Origin: Molossus alvarezi
Lineage: Eukaryota; Chordata; Mammalia; Chiroptera; Molossidae
Length of the DNA stretch: 64,000 nucleotides
Direction: 5' to 3'
Assembly (NCBI GenBank): GCA_037176705.1
Contig: CM073891.1
Location: 50,160,571-50,224,570 of the forward strand
In this document: piece after piece, positions 10,939 through 23,770 of the stretch
How the letters are laid out: every line of letters starts with the position of its first letter
Numbering within the stretch: position 1 is the stretch's first letter
The notes under the pieces: generated by a model
Database searches by the model: none
Seen by the model: the letters and a program-made list of their open reading frames with translations, nothing else
What the model was told of the DNA's origin: nothing
Translations under genes and position numbers: made by a program

Positions 10939-11562
10939 AATTAATTTATTTATTTTTGTTACAGATGTTTCTCCTTGTCCCCCCACTGATTCCCCCCTCC
11001 CCAACCCTCCCTGCCCTGTCCCCAGCTTTGTTGTCTATGTCCACTGTTCATGCATACATGCATATAAGTTCTGTGGTTTATCTCTCCCCCACCACCCCCT
11101 TTCTGGGGATTGTCAGTCTGTACCCCACTTCCATGTCCCTTGGACTACCCCATTCCTCAGACTGTTATGTTTATTATATTCCACAAATAAGTGAGATCAT
11201 ATAATACTTGTTTTTCTCTGTTTGGCTTGTTTTGCTTAGGATGATACTTTCCAGGTCCCTTCATGTCATCTCAAAGCATAAGAGATCTTTCTTTCTTATA
11301 GCTGCATAGTACTCCATTGTGTATATGTACCACCACTTTTTTATCAATTTGTCTACTGATGAACATTTGGGTTGTTTCCAGATCTTTGCTATTGTAAACA
11401 GTACTGCTACAAACATGGGGGTACATATATTCTTTCTGATTGGTGTTTCAAGCTTCTTAGGGTATATTCCTAGAAGTGGGATCACTGGGTCAAATGGTAG
11501 TTCAATTTTTAATTTTTTGAGTAACACCTTTTTAAGCTGCTCTTATGCCATTGTGATGATCA
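10939..11562 (-). mobile_element. L1, 5'-truncated, minus strand, with target duplication
   Basis: On the minus strand this reads the C-terminal end of ORF2 (11261-11527 encodes a peptide with ELPFDPVIPLLGIYPK and YYAAIRKKDLL) followed by the L1 3' UTR. Its A-rich end corresponds to the T-rich start at 10939. The 10-bp duplication ATATTTTTAA lies at 10929-10938 and 11563-11572. L1 similarity ends near 11528, leaving about 35 bp of non-L1 filler before the right duplication. Confidence 0.85.
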
Positions 11563-11572
11563 ATATTTTTAA

Positions 11573-12446
11573 GTTACTGACATGCAAAGGTTTATGCTTG
11601 TTTACTTTTTCTGTTATTATTCAATGACTTACAGAATATTTGACATATGTGTTTTTAACTCCATATATTATATAAAAGATGATCTAAAGTATCTTAGATA
11701 TGAGAACTAAACCTTTAAATATTTGCTGTCATAGTCTAGAGAAATTGTGAAAAATAATTATTATTGTGCTTCTAAATACTTAAATAATATTCTTTCAAAT
11801 TCAATTTTAAAACCAAAAGAGGTCATTTAAAAAGGTGAAGTCTAAAATTAATAAAATGGAAATAGAAATATATAGAAAAAGAATAAAATCAAAACATTGT
11901 TCTCCCAAAATACCACTCTAACAGATAGAGATATTTCTTTTCAAGGTCTAATAAGGGCAAGAGAGAGAGAACATATATATATATAAAATAAAAAATATCT
12001 AAACATAGTCAAATAAGAGACTTTTTGTGCATGCTACAATGGTAACTAAACTGAAACACAGGGAAAACAGGACTTTGTAGTGAGGTGGGAATAACCAAAA
12101 TTGGCCCAACAGGAGGTAAAAACAAAACAAAAGAACTTTAATCTAGTAATTACCAAAGAAGAAATACACTGTAAGTCAAGCATTATTATTGAACAGAAAA
12201 AAGAAAAAAAGGCATTAAATCTTTTTTTCAAAAATAAAGATAATTAAAATGTTAACACTTTTCCAGGCATAAATAAAGTTTCTCATATTACTTTGTAATA
12301 TCAACAAGTTTTTTTAAACAAAACACAACATGAATCACTAAAAAGACACTGTTATAATCTAATAAATATGCATGCAAAATTCTGAGGTGTTTGTTTACCA
12401 AATTTAAAGTTGTGAAGCAATAAAAATATTTTTATATCAGAAGAAA
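11573..12446. other. Unassigned AT-rich sequence
   Basis: No gene recognised. It has many homopolymer A runs and a short (AT)n at 11973-11983. Confidence 0.4.
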
Positions 12447-12455
12447 TGTTAGGTA

Positions 12456-12723
12456 GCCCTGGCCAGTGTGGCAACAGTGGTTAAAGCATTGGCCCATGCA
12501 CCAAGTGGGTTCCATTCTCAGTCAAGGGCGAGTACCTGGGTTGCAGTCTCTCTCCCTGCCTGGGCATATGCGGGAGGCAACCATTTGGAGGGTCTCTCAA
12601 ATACAGATGTTGCTCTCTCTCTCACTCTCTCTCTCTTTCTTTCTCTCTCTGTCCCTTCCTTTCACTCTCTCTAAAAATCAATGAAAAAACATCCTCAGGT
12701 GAGGATTATCAACAACAAAAAAG
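12456..12723 (+). mobile_element. VES-related SINE, diverged
   Basis: The GCCCTGGCCAGTGTGGC head, a long CT-rich tract (12611-12672) and a CCTCAGGTGAGGAT tail are present. The 9-bp duplication TGTTAGGTA is at 12447-12455 and 12724-12732. Confidence 0.88.
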
Positions 12724-12732
12724 TGTTAGGTA

Positions 12733-13476
12733 AAGACACATAAGATTTATTATCTAATCATCTGAGATAAGCCCTAAAACAAGGAGGTCCATCAATGACT
12801 ATTAATTTTTAAGAAAAAAAATGAGAAGCTTCCCTGAGACAATTTCTCCCTACTTTTGGGTTTCTAATTAGAGGAAATGTTGTGTAGCAATGGGATAAAA
12901 TAAGAGTAAAAAATTAATATAAAAATTAGAGGCATTCTATCAATGTGATGGTTTTAAATATTCTTTCTCTAGCTCTCATGGACTATGGCACTGAAAACTA
13001 ATGGAAAATAAGAAACGTCTCTGAACATAGTGTTGATTTGTCCTTACTCAGTGAAGATTAAACATGACTAGGCAGAAATGTCTCTGATCCACCCTAACTG
13101 CTACTTTGTTGTAATATTTCTTCCTTTAAAAACCCAGAATCTATTTTATCCTCATTTTTCCTATCAAACCTAGAATGCATATACTACCACACAATTGTAC
13201 AGCAAGTGGAAGTACAGTAATCATAACCTGGCTAATTATCCAAAGCTGTTTGCATTTAATGTTTCACATCTTAAACATCTTTTTAATGGTTTGGAATGAA
13301 CAAATGTATCTATAGCTACAAAATCATTTTAAATACCAGGAAATCAGTAGGGAGAGATTGCCTGAAGGAAGCTTCTCATTTTTTTCTTTAAAAAATCTCC
13401 AAAGTACACTCTCCAATTAAGATCAAACTTGTTAGAACTTCTTTAGCCCTTTTTATGTGGTTTGGTGTTTTCATAT
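12733..13476. other. Unassigned sequence
   Basis: No gene or named repeat recognised. Confidence 0.4.
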
Positions 13477-13489
13477 AAGAATAGGAAGG

Positions 13490-13738
13490 GGCCCTGCCCA
13501 GTTTGGCTTGGCGATTAGAGCGTCAGCCTGCAGACCAGAGAGTCCAGGTTCGGTTCCTGCTAAGGGCACATACCTCGGTTGCAGTTTGTACCCGGCCCAG
13601 ATTGGGGTCGTGTGGGTGGGAACCACTCGATGTTTCTCTCTCACGTAGATGTTTCTCTCTTTCTTCCTCCCTCTCTCCCTCTATCTGAAGATAAATGCAA
13701 AAATGTCCTCAGGTGAGGATAAAAAAAAAATTAAAAAA
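13490..13738 (+). mobile_element. VES SINE
   Basis: The GCCCTGCCCAGTTTGGC head, GTTCGGTTCCTGC B box, GTCGTGTGGGTGGGAACCAC segment and AGGTGAGGAT-A(n) tail are present. A perfect 13-bp duplication AAGAATAGGAAGG is at 13477-13489 and 13739-13751. Confidence 0.93.
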
Positions 13739-13934
13739 AAGAATAGGAAGGAAGGCAATAAAAATGAAGATTTCCCCTTACTTTTCTAAGGAGGAGAAAC
13801 TACCTAAACCTGAATGGAACATAGAGGCCTTTTTTCAGTCAAGACCAAGGAAAAGCTACAGCCTTAAATCTGATCTTCAGTCTACCCATTGTCTAAGTGA
13901 TAGTCATTAGGAAAAATATATATAAGATACTGAC

Positions 13935-14140
13935 CCAGCACTGGTGGAATTTACAGTCTAGTGAAAGAGATATGCATTTAAACAGAAGTGGTAGGTGTTC
14001 CCAAAGAAGCATATACTGAAAATGCTATGATAAAATAAAGAGAAAGTGCTTAGTGCAACCTTGAGAGGTGCAGAAAGGGGAGGTTTCCTGGAGGAGAATG
14101 TAGTTGAGTTGGACCTTGAGCAGGTGAAGAAAGAGGTGAG
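13935..14140 (+). repeat. Probable ancient interspersed repeat fragment
   Basis: Phrases such as 'TTTACAGTCTAGTG' and 'GGTTTCCTGGAGGAGAATG' resemble a widespread old mammalian repeat whose family I cannot name with confidence. It has no coding potential. Confidence 0.4.
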
Positions 14141-16729
14141 CTGGTAGGGACAACATCCAAGGAGGAAGTCTAACAGCATCTGCAGAAACAGCATCTGACT
14201 TCTCTCAATCTGGGTCTGGCTTCTTGTTCTTTGCCTCGTGTGGCTTACTGTTAAACACACAGAATCCTTCCTTTAAAAGGATGTGGCTCTGCACTGTGTG
14301 GTTTTGATCTATTAGAATACAATTCAGGCCATGGTGGGGTGGTGGGGTGTGTGCACGGGAGTCTGCTCACGTAAAGATGCCCTCTGCTTTAGAGAGTGCG
14401 TGCTCTTAAAAGGATTTGGAAATAGTCCAGTCTTTTCTGCTGAATGTGTTGTTTGCCTAGCAAATTAGGAAAGACAGTATTGGCCCTGGTTGATTTTATC
14501 TTAATCTTCACATGGATCCTCTTATTACTTAATGTTTTTCAGGAATGAGCAAGGAAGAGATGCAGAGTATGCATTTTTTTTCTTTTTTGGATTGCTTATA
14601 TGCAAAATACACTTACAAACAGCAGGTTTTAATAATTTTGAAATAGTGACCTTAAAAATGAACTATGCTTTTAAATTAGATACACTGCTTGTAAGAGTGG
14701 CCTAATATTTACATTTGCATGTATGTATTTAAAACATGAACTTTATTTGCAGATACAGAGCTGCAAGAGAGTTCTATAGGGCTAAATTTTAGGTTTTAAA
14801 TACTAGTTAAATATAAAACTCTACTCCAAGGAGTTTTAAAAAGTGTTCTCATAAATATCAGTCCATAAATCATTGCAACCAGAATCTGAACCACCAAATT
14901 TAATTTCAGATAGACTTCTGATGATTTTCACAAGCAATTTACCTATGTAGAATAATGATAATTTATGAAAATTTTCCTGAAATTATGAGTAAATGTTTGC
15001 ACCTTTGGAGATTGTCTTTTTTCCTCCATAATGGGATGTATATTCTTATAAACATTTTCCTGATTTCAAAATACCTGCACATATCCAAAGAATGGATTGT
15101 GGTCTTCAGTAACATAATGAGTTCTTTAGGGTTTACTTCATATAATGTCTTCTTTTCCCTTTTGTACTCTGCATACTTAACACTCACATGCTAATATTAG
15201 CACTAATGCCTTAGGCCTAAATAGCAATAATTACTGGATGACACACTGGCTTCTATTTAAGTTGACAACTCAATAACTTGACATATGCATTACATCTCTA
15301 TTACACCGGAATCTAAATGGCACTTTATGAAGCATTCCTTTTATATTTAGTTCACTGACTGCTCAGACTCAAGCTTGTGCTCATCATGTGTCTTTTAAAG
15401 ACTAGTGAATGTGTCATTATTTCTAAGACCTTGCCCGTGGTGGATAATGGAATCATGGAAAGCTATATTTACAGATAAATGTTGGGGTTTTGATCATATG
15501 TTTCTTAGACAAATAAGAGGCAGATACATTTTTATAGTTTTTAATATGTGTTATAAAAAGTTCTAAATAGAAAATGCCATACCTAAGAAATTCAGCCTGG
15601 GATACAAGGTATATCCACCTATTTTTTCTTTTCAAAGATGTTCAATAAACAGTTATATTTTAGAAAATACTTTATATGTTTGAGAAAATTTTGTTATGGC
15701 AGAATTTCAATTATAAAAATGTAGAGCTTAATAACTATAAAGCATCTCTGCTCTTGTTACCTAAACCTCACATAGTCTGAAATGTTTCAATTCAGTCTAC
15801 AATACAACATGGAGTTTAAAATACAAGCATTGTTCCTCCCTCTCCCTCTCCCCCTCCTCTCTTCCTCAATCCTTTCTTCACCCACTTCTATTTTTTTCTC
15901 TTTCTTCTCCAAAAGACATTAGGCAGAGACAGTAATGATGACAGGCATGGGGTTTATGTAGAAGGAGGCAGTGAGTATGGCCAAAGGCTGGTGGGTAATA
16001 GCAGCCCACGCAAAGACTGTGCCCCGAGCAAAGTGATGAGGGCAACCTTGTAGTTAAGATTAGACACACATAGGGGATTTACAAAACATGTAAACACATT
16101 AAAGATAATGGGATTAAGTTTCTCGCTGGCAGGGTGAGTGTACAAATGTTAGAAGACTTCAGTGTTGTGAGGTTGCTTTAATGGTGAGCATATTTAGTGT
16201 GCATCTGACTTCTCAACTTCTAAGTACCACTCTCCACTAAAAAGGACGAGAGACTGAAAAAGAAATAGCTGATTTCAGGGCTGGGGCAAAACAAAAAGTA
16301 TTGTGTAAGCCAGAAACACCTAGTTTGTAGAGTAAGGAATAACTCAAAGAAAAATGGGAGTGTTATAAAAGGATCCATAAGTCAGTTCTAAAGGGTTTTC
16401 ACTGGCCAAATATTTTACAAAATGACAGCCCTGAAATCTAGAAAACTATGAAGGTCATGAAATCTAAGAAAGATTGAGAAAGTTCCTGAGTGAAGATGAC
16501 TAGAAAGATATGAAAATTGGGTACATGTATAATCCCGGCTTGGATGGCTTTATTATAAAGCACATGACTGAAAGAAACTTTAAAAGATTCTGTGGATTTA
16601 TGCTGCACAGGTGTTCTTTGCATTATGCTTGCTACTTTTCAGTGAGTTTGAAATTAAATCAAAATAACATCAATATTTTAAAAATAAAATGCTTTTCTGA
16701 GTTTCTTTATAAATGCTTAAAAAAATAAC
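14141..16729. other. Unassigned 2.6-kb stretch
   Basis: No gene, RNA or named repeat recognised. Open frames are short (under about 80 codons), do not resemble known proteins, and overlap on opposite strands. A CT-rich patch is at 15830-15880. Confidence 0.4.
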
Positions 16730-16985
16730 TTTACCAAATTGTAATTGATGTAAAGAGAAGCTGCACACATTTCATTCATACAATTTGATGAGTTTGGACA
16801 TAACACATTATCACAATCATGAAACCATTATCACAGTCAAGATAGTAAACAAATCCATCACCTCTAAAAGCTTCCTACTGCTGTGTGTGTGTGTGTGTGT
16901 GTGTGTAGAACACTTCACATGAGATCTATCCATTTAAAATATTTTAAAGTAAACATTCCAATATTATATATTATATATATGCACT
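16730..16985 (-). mobile_element. Old L1 3' UTR fragment with (TG)n
   Basis: Read on the plus strand, the words AATTTGATGAGTTTGGACAT, CATGAAACCATTATCACAGT and ATCCATCACC match the antisense of the 3' UTR of old mammalian L1s. A (TG)n tract at 16882-16906 interrupts it. Confidence 0.65.
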
Positions 16986-18805
16986 CTTTGGAGAAATATT
17001 TTTTCTATTTTGTTCTAATTTCATTTGTGTGGCATGGCATTTGGGTTTTGACTAATTTCCCACATATGCTCACATAGACACTTCCCATGAAATACTAGTG
17101 CAGAGAGATGTAAGATCAGCAAGCATGGGAGGAGCGCTTTTGAACTTCCCTTTTACTTCCTTTGACCTGGACACCTGCATCCGGGATGGTATCTCCCTAA
17201 ATTCGTCATGACAGTGAAAAAGGAAATGGCAATCTTATCAAACTTCCTGGAAGTCCTTTTTCCCAAGGAAAACAAGAACAAACTCCAATTAAGCAATGGT
17301 TCCTTTCACAGCGCTTCTCACAGTGTCCTCCCAAAGCAAATTTGTTAGCAGATACCCTGAAGGGATGGTAGTTTTATGGCAGAAGCCAACACTGTGTCCA
17401 TATTTATTAACTGCCATTCAGAGTCGCAATTTCCCTTCAGAATGTGACCTCACAGGCAACACAATATAATGTCCAACGTTTTACATAAAACATGTCATTA
17501 ACTGCAGAACTATTTATCATGTGGTCTGCCTCATTGTGTGTGTATGTTTTTTTGTTTGTTTGGTTTTTTTTTTTGCTGATATCAAATGAACACAGAATTT
17601 CCCAGAAGCACATAAATGGAACACTACAAAGAAAGAGTACAGAGAGCAGTTCATGTACTTCATAAAAAGGCAGAAAGAAGCAGGATGAGGCCAGGAGAAA
17701 ATCAGGGCTGATAGGCACAGTGGGGTAAACTGGTACAAGAGGACTAGAAGACATTTGGAAGAGTCTATGAATCAATCACCAAAGTAGATCAGACACAACC
17801 TTTGTCTGTTCTGATAGTCTGAAAGTGACCAACCAGTAAAACAGAGAATCGTATGAAAATGGATCTAGATGACAGATATCAAAAGATTATCTGTTTCCTC
17901 TAAAATCTCTGTGAGAATATTATTTTATTATTTTAAATTCATATTGCTTCCACATATACCTGAGTGCCTACTATTCCCAAAACATGGTCGGAGCTAATGA
18001 GGGGTATACAGGGATGAATGTGGTCAAGTCTCTGACTTCAGAAACCTGGATGTCTTGGTGATGCTGCTGCTTTAGGACAGAGCAGAATATGATGTATTCC
18101 TTTGGATCTTGGCTACTGTTCTTTGGAATCTAATATCTCAAGAGGACAGTACAAAAAGTCATTGTAAAACTTGACTAAATCTGTACATGTTTAAAAAAAA
18201 GGAGATGTGGTTTAAAAGTTTGTGCGAGTATTACAGAGGATCCTCATTTTAAGGATGAGGCCTTCTCCTTCCATGTATGATAGGCTGTGCAGGATTACCA
18301 AGGGTCAAGCATCACAATCAGAATGTCCCTGAGAAGTGCGAAAGCAACTGTGGAGTCATGATTTCCAAGGAAAAGGGGAGAGAAATAAAACAAGGAGGAG
18401 GGGGTGGGCAGAATCAAGGAGAAAATAAACCCAACATACTTCAGTATTTGCCTACGGCCATTGTAGATACTACATCTGTCAGAGTAAAACATGGGCAGGT
18501 AAAAAGAAGAACACAGACCTCACTTCCTTGCCCACACGTGGCCCCCACAACTAGGGATTCATTAAGTAAGTTCCATATTCTATCTTGTGCAACAGTTTCT
18601 TCCCCTCTCTAAGTTTTGTTGTTTGTTTGTGTCATGCAGATATTTGAATGCCAAGTGTTTTTAGGTAGTACTTGCTCAGCACAAAGGAGAGGGAGAAGAA
18701 AAGCTGGTATATCTTTTCTGCAAAAAAGACCCCCTGCCTAGGATTTAAATTCACCCTGAAAAAGACATTTGCAAAAAATACTTGGAATTTCCAATGTCAT
18801 GATTC
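16986..18805. other. Unassigned 1.8-kb stretch
   Basis: Nothing recognised apart from T-rich runs near 17545-17575. The 111-codon frame at 18277-18612 has no recognisable domain and is probably chance. Confidence 0.4.
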
Positions 18806-18811
18806 ACATAG

Positions 18812-19183
18812 TGTGGGAGACTGTTTGCATGGCATCCATTTTGCTAAAATCTGCTCTGCCATCTCCTGCCCCAAGGCAGGATACCTCTGTATACAATGTT
18901 TCTGCATTCCTTTAAGTAACCATTTACTCAGCCAGTTATGCTCTGTTTATCTTTTGTTCCACCCATGATATTTAGGTGATATTTACTTGAAATTGCTTCA
19001 GGGTGGTTACTACAAACTTATCGCTTGGCAACAAATGTTCTTGTTTTTCTGCTTCTTGCCCTATATGTACTGTGGATCTCCCCAGAATAAACTAGACTTG
19101 ATCAGAGCCCTGTCTTGTCTCCATTTCTCGTGTCTCTTCTCCCTCCTCATCCTCACTCCCCCTCTAGAATCCTCGTGGGGTCA
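18812..19183 (+). mobile_element. Solo LTR, family A copy 3
   Basis: It has the same TGTGGGAGAC...GGGTCA ends, a perfect 6-bp duplication ACATAG at 18806-18811 and 19184-19189, and an AATAAA at 19086-19091. Compared with copy 1 it lacks a few bases just before the terminal GGGTCA, and the TATA-like run is altered (TATATGTA). It lies in otherwise unassigned DNA about 12 kb from copy 2. Confidence 0.92.
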
Positions 19184-19189
19184 ACATAG

Positions 19190-19693
19190 TACATGTTTGG
19201 ATCTAAATTAACAACCTAGAGCAGAAATAAATTTTCTTGATCTTTACAGTGATTTTTTTATGGCTTGCTCTGAGCATTTGGTTTATTAACTCTTAAGAGC
19301 AGAGATAATTTTTGGAAACAGTGAATTCTGAATAAAAATTTAATGAAAACAAATAAGCCTTTCTAGTATCAAAAATACAGTGAAACCAACAGACTATTTT
19401 GTGTATGTTTGTAAAAATATAACTGTAATATCCTAAATTTGATCATAACTTAGAATCTAAAGAATCCTTTCTTGTGTAAACCAGGACAAATTTAACTATA
19501 GGAAATCTCAGGGGAAAAGAAACTGTTAATTAAAGGAGTACGCAAGTTAATGTTTATTCCTCTTCTGTCCCCCTCCCCCCAAAATAATTCATTTTTACAT
19601 TGGTTTGGAGAATTTACAAGTTATTAATAGTAATAGTTATTATTATTGAGTCATCATTGTTCTGCCTGGCATCAACTAAAAGTTTTACTACAT
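19190..19693. other. Unassigned sequence
   Basis: No gene or named repeat recognised. Confidence 0.4.
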
Positions 19694-19709
19694 AAGAATT
19701 ACCATGATA

Positions 19710-19963
19710 GCCTTGGCCCACGTTAGAGCATTGGCCCAAGGACCAAAGAGTCGAGGGTTCTATTTTGGTCAAGGCTTCATACCTTGGTTGCAATTGACCC
19801 CCGGCCCTGGTTGGGTTGTGTGCAAGGCAACCAATTGATGTGTCTCTCTAGCATGGATGTTATGGATGTTTCTCTCTCTCTCTCTTCTTCCCTCCCTCCC
19901 TCCAACTTTATCTGAAAATCAATGGAAAAATATCCTCGGGTGAGGATTAAAAAACAAAAACAA
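19710..19963 (+). mobile_element. VES SINE
   Basis: The head is GCCTTGGCCCACG, with part of the A-box region missing. The CCCCGGCCCTGGTTGGG middle, CT-rich tract and CCTCGGGTGAGGAT tail are present. A perfect 16-bp duplication (AAGAATTACCATGATA) lies at 19694-19709 and 19964-19979. Confidence 0.92.
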
Positions 19964-19979
19964 AAGAATTACCATGATA

Positions 19980-20509
19980 TATCTTCAAACAGACTCAAAT
20001 GCATATGTGTGTCATCTGTGAGAAATTCTTTGTTTGACTACAGAATAGTGTAAAACCGTTTGGGAAAGAGTTATTTTGAAAAACCATTTTAAAGAACTTA
20101 AGCAATTTTCTAATTCATTTTTAACAATGCTAATTTTAACCACTTTTTCAGATTTCTTTTTTTGGATGAAAATTTTGGGACAACGCTAAGATTTTGTGAC
20201 TACAAAGTTTTTTCACAGAATAGAGGCAGCATATAGAAAATATCATCTTCCACTATATTTCTTATATTCTGCTCTTATGTTTCATACATTGTCATTTTAT
20301 TTGAGAATTATATTAATGTACAATAAACATTTTATTTGAGAATGAAAGTAATGTAAAATAAACATGTAAAAATTTTGGAACTCAATTGTTCAGATACTTC
20401 TTTAAGTGTTCTATGTTGGGTATTTCATTAAATACATACCTATATATTTATATACTATATAAATAAATATATAATGTTATATATCTAATTAATATATGTA
20501 CATACAATA

Positions 20510-20541
<32 letters not shown>

Positions 20542-22115
20542 TTTTTTTTTTTTTCTTAAGAATACTGCGTTCATGACTCCATAGTCTACTATCTCCCTGT
20601 GTTGCAGTTGAGAAATCAGGAGCCATGCTGATTCTTGATTTTTTGTATGTGTCAACTTTTCTCTCCTTGGAGGTATATAGAATTGCCTTTGATCCAAGTT
20701 GTTTCAAAAATTGTCCCATAATATGCATTGGTGGATGGATACTTCATTCACTGTGCTGGGTTTTGTTATGGAACTCCTATTATTTTGATGTTGGACTTTT
20801 TAGAACGTTGCTCTTATTATTTTTTCTTATCTGAATGTTCCTTTTAAAGAGTACTCTTTTTCTTATTCACGGTCTTTTATATCTGTTGGGAAAGGTGGTC
20901 TAAGCTCACAGTTTTTCGATTTCCACTTGCCTATATAAAATCAGGTCTTGGTCCTGGAATAATTCCTCATGAAGAGATGAAGGAACTTCACAGCCTATGC
21001 CAGGCTTGTCACCGTGTGTGGGAATATCCTTGTTTCAGACTCAGTATGCACTCCTTTGCTTTTCTTAATTGCATGTGTCTGTGGTCCTCAGGAATATACC
21101 TGGTTTTCTGTATTCCAGACCCCATGGAGGTGAAGTTGAAGTCTTCCTACTGTAGCACAAAGTGGGTTGAGTGTAGCTCTATCACCCACATGGGCTGCAT
21201 AATGGACCTGCTAGCCATGGAGGACTGAAGCTTTGAAAGGGGCAGGATCTTGTGCACCCTTTTCTCTGTTCCACTCCAGCCTCGTGTGCATTTCATATGT
21301 ACTCATGGACCTAGAATCATGTATTGATTTCTTCCTTTCATGGCACTAATCTGCCTTTTAAACTAGGCTGTGGAGCTTGGCCACTCATTGAATGATAAAA
21401 CAAAACCTCTCTAAGGATATTAATGATTTCTATTTTGAAGTTTACTTTTTCCCTCATATTTTGTTTCTTCTTTTTGCTTGTTTGTTTTGTCTATTAAATT
21501 CCAAATTAAAGACTTTCTTCAGTATCAGTTCCTCACTAGTTGTCTGCTTATATTTAAGAGTAGAGTACTAAGATGCAGTTTGGAAGTTCTAAGCATGGGT
21601 GTGAATGATCAACTGTAGATTTCACTGCAGAGTGATCTGACCTCACTATTTTCACTGGGAATTCCTATGTCAGGATCTCTATATTTTGACTTTTGGTGTG
21701 GTCAGATTCTGCAAAGCCTCTTTAATCTCCTGCCTGAAGTCAATGTTCTAAGAGACAAAGGAAGGAATATGCTGGGCAGGGGGATGTCTCAGAATTTTTT
21801 ATATGTACACATACATTTACTTAATACTTCACACCCAGTGGAACCTGGTAAACCCCAGTTCATAGATCCTCTGCTTATTCTTTCTGGAGAACAAGACTCC
21901 ATTCATTCATTTGCCAAGATGGGACTATCACTTTAATACTTATAGTGAGAAAAAGAATTTGGGGAATTATGTGCTTTATATACAAACTTTTAACCATTCT
22001 TTTCTCTGCTAACACCCTCTATGTACCCAAACCTCTTCCACAGATACCTAGTAACACCAATTCCTGAGCTTTTAGGGATTTTGCAGGATAAATTAGATTG
22101 GACATCTTCTTGCTT
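19980..22115. other. Unassigned 2.1-kb stretch with a microsatellite
   Basis: A (TG)n(TA)n tract followed by a T run sits at 20511-20554. The rest has several short open frames (for example 83 codons at 20977-21228 and 89 codons at 21667-21936) without any domain I recognise. Part of 20560-20900 reads like an old mobile-element fragment, but I cannot name it. Confidence 0.35.
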
Positions 22116-22126
22116 ACTGCTTTCTT

Positions 22127-22350
22127 TTCATTTTTTAAAATATACATATTTTATTGATTTTTTTGTTTTGTTTTGTAGAAAGAGGAAGGGAGAAGGAGAA
22201 ATAGAAACATCAATAGGCTGCCTCCTGCACACCCCAGCTGGGGATCAAGCCAGAAACCTGGGCATGTGCCCTGACCAGGAATACAACTGGTGACCTCTTG
22301 GTACATGGGATGATGTTCAATCTACTAAGCCACACCAGCCAGGCTTTGTC
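22127..22350 (-). mobile_element. VES-related SINE, minus strand
   Basis: On the minus strand it reads a CCTGGCTGGTGTGGCTTAGTAG head, a GCACATGCCCAGGTTTC segment and an A-rich tail. The 11-bp duplication ACTGCTTTCTT lies at 22116-22126 and 22351-22361. Confidence 0.85.
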
Positions 22351-22361
22351 ACTGCTTTCTT

Positions 22362-23567
22362 GAGTTTGTTATCTCAAACAATTTTTTTCTGTCTTATGTT
22401 CATTATATCCTTATATATTTAAACATTTACTGTCATATTAATAGGGATTTGTGAGGGAGTAAAATTAATCAGTATATTCAATTCAGCACTAGCTGAGATT
22501 TAATGGCTTTACATTTTGTGTATGGACATCTCAGAGTTTATCCTAATTTTCACCCTTAAAGGATATCAATATCATTATAATGTTCTCAATACATTTAATA
22601 ACACCTAAATGAAATCTTTGGTTCATCTTGGATCAGAAGTTATTAGATGTGTCCACTCTATGACATATATATCTACTATCAACATACACATGACACAGTG
22701 AACTATATAGGGGGAATTGAATAAAATAGGGTAGAAGGATGAATCTGTTTAAAAACATAGTAGAAATGCCAGTGGACATTATATTCATTTGAATCTAGTC
22801 AAGAACATAGAGTCACTTCAAGGATTTAGAGAACAGAAGCTATAATATTAGAATCAGGGCTCAAAGGGCTGTTAAGAGAATTGGGGAGCCAAGGTTAAGA
22901 AGCTGTAGCTGAAAAGGCAGGAAAGGAGACACTGAGATCTCAGTGTGAAGCACAAAAACTAGGTGGTTCTTAAAGTCTTACAGAAAAATGACTGCTCTTC
23001 TCAAAAATACCTGAAAAGCATCCAGTTCTCTCACTGTGCAGCAGCAAAGTGTGCCGTTCTCAGATACATGCTGAGAACCTTCTGTGCACATTCAGTCACC
23101 TTTAGGTTTTACTGTACAGTATGCTTCTCTTCTGCCTTGCAGATCACACCTGGGTTCCTTTGGTAGGCTACCTTCAACTGGAAACTATAAAGAAAAGGAC
23201 ATTTTCATCTGAGTGCAAAGGACATTTTGAAGGAGTATCAGTGAAGCTGAGTCAGCAACAAGTAATGTGCCTACAACATAAAAAGTTGTATTTAATTAAG
23301 CCCTACGGTCATTGACTTACTTCAATAGTATGTGTAGGAATCCACATTGACAGGCCACACCTAAAGGGCAGCTATAGACTTGGGAAAGCTGAGGGTGGGT
23401 AAGGATATAAAAAACATTCCCTCATATGCCAGGTTCCATATAACATATTAAGTATTCCTAATCTTATATCAATTTTGAGATTTCAGAACACAAAACAAAA
23501 CAACTTCTCCCAGGTAATTAGAAGTGAAGAGCAGAAAAAGTCGTATTACTGTTAAGAAAAGGAAAAA
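22362..23567. other. Unassigned 1.2-kb stretch
   Basis: No gene or named repeat recognised. Confidence 0.4.
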
Positions 23568-23770
23568 GGCCCAGCTGGTGTGGCTCAGTGAATTGAGCAT
23601 GTCTCAGGGACTGAGAGGTCCCAGTTCAATTCCCAGTCAGGGCCCATGCCTGGGTTGAGGGCTCCATCCCCAGCGAGGGGCATGCAGGAGGCAGCCAATA
23701 GATTCTTCTCTCTCACATCAATGTTTCTATCCCTTCCTTTCTCTCTCAATAAAAACATAAAAAAGAAAAA
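23568..23770 (+). mobile_element. VES-related SINE
   Basis: The GGCCCAGCTGGTGTGGCTCA head, GTTCAATTCCCAG B box, GGGGCATGCAGGAGGCAGCC segment and CTCTCTCAATAAAAAC tail are present. This is the variant with GGCATGCAGGAGGCAGCC in place of GTGTGGGTGGCAACC. Target duplications are not clear because both flanks are A/G-rich. Confidence 0.85.

Noticed and set aside
20977..21936. ORFs of 83-90 codons at 20977-21228, 21667-21936 and 22021-22293
   Set aside because: No domain, no splice or expression evidence, and the last runs into a SINE. Treated as chance frames.
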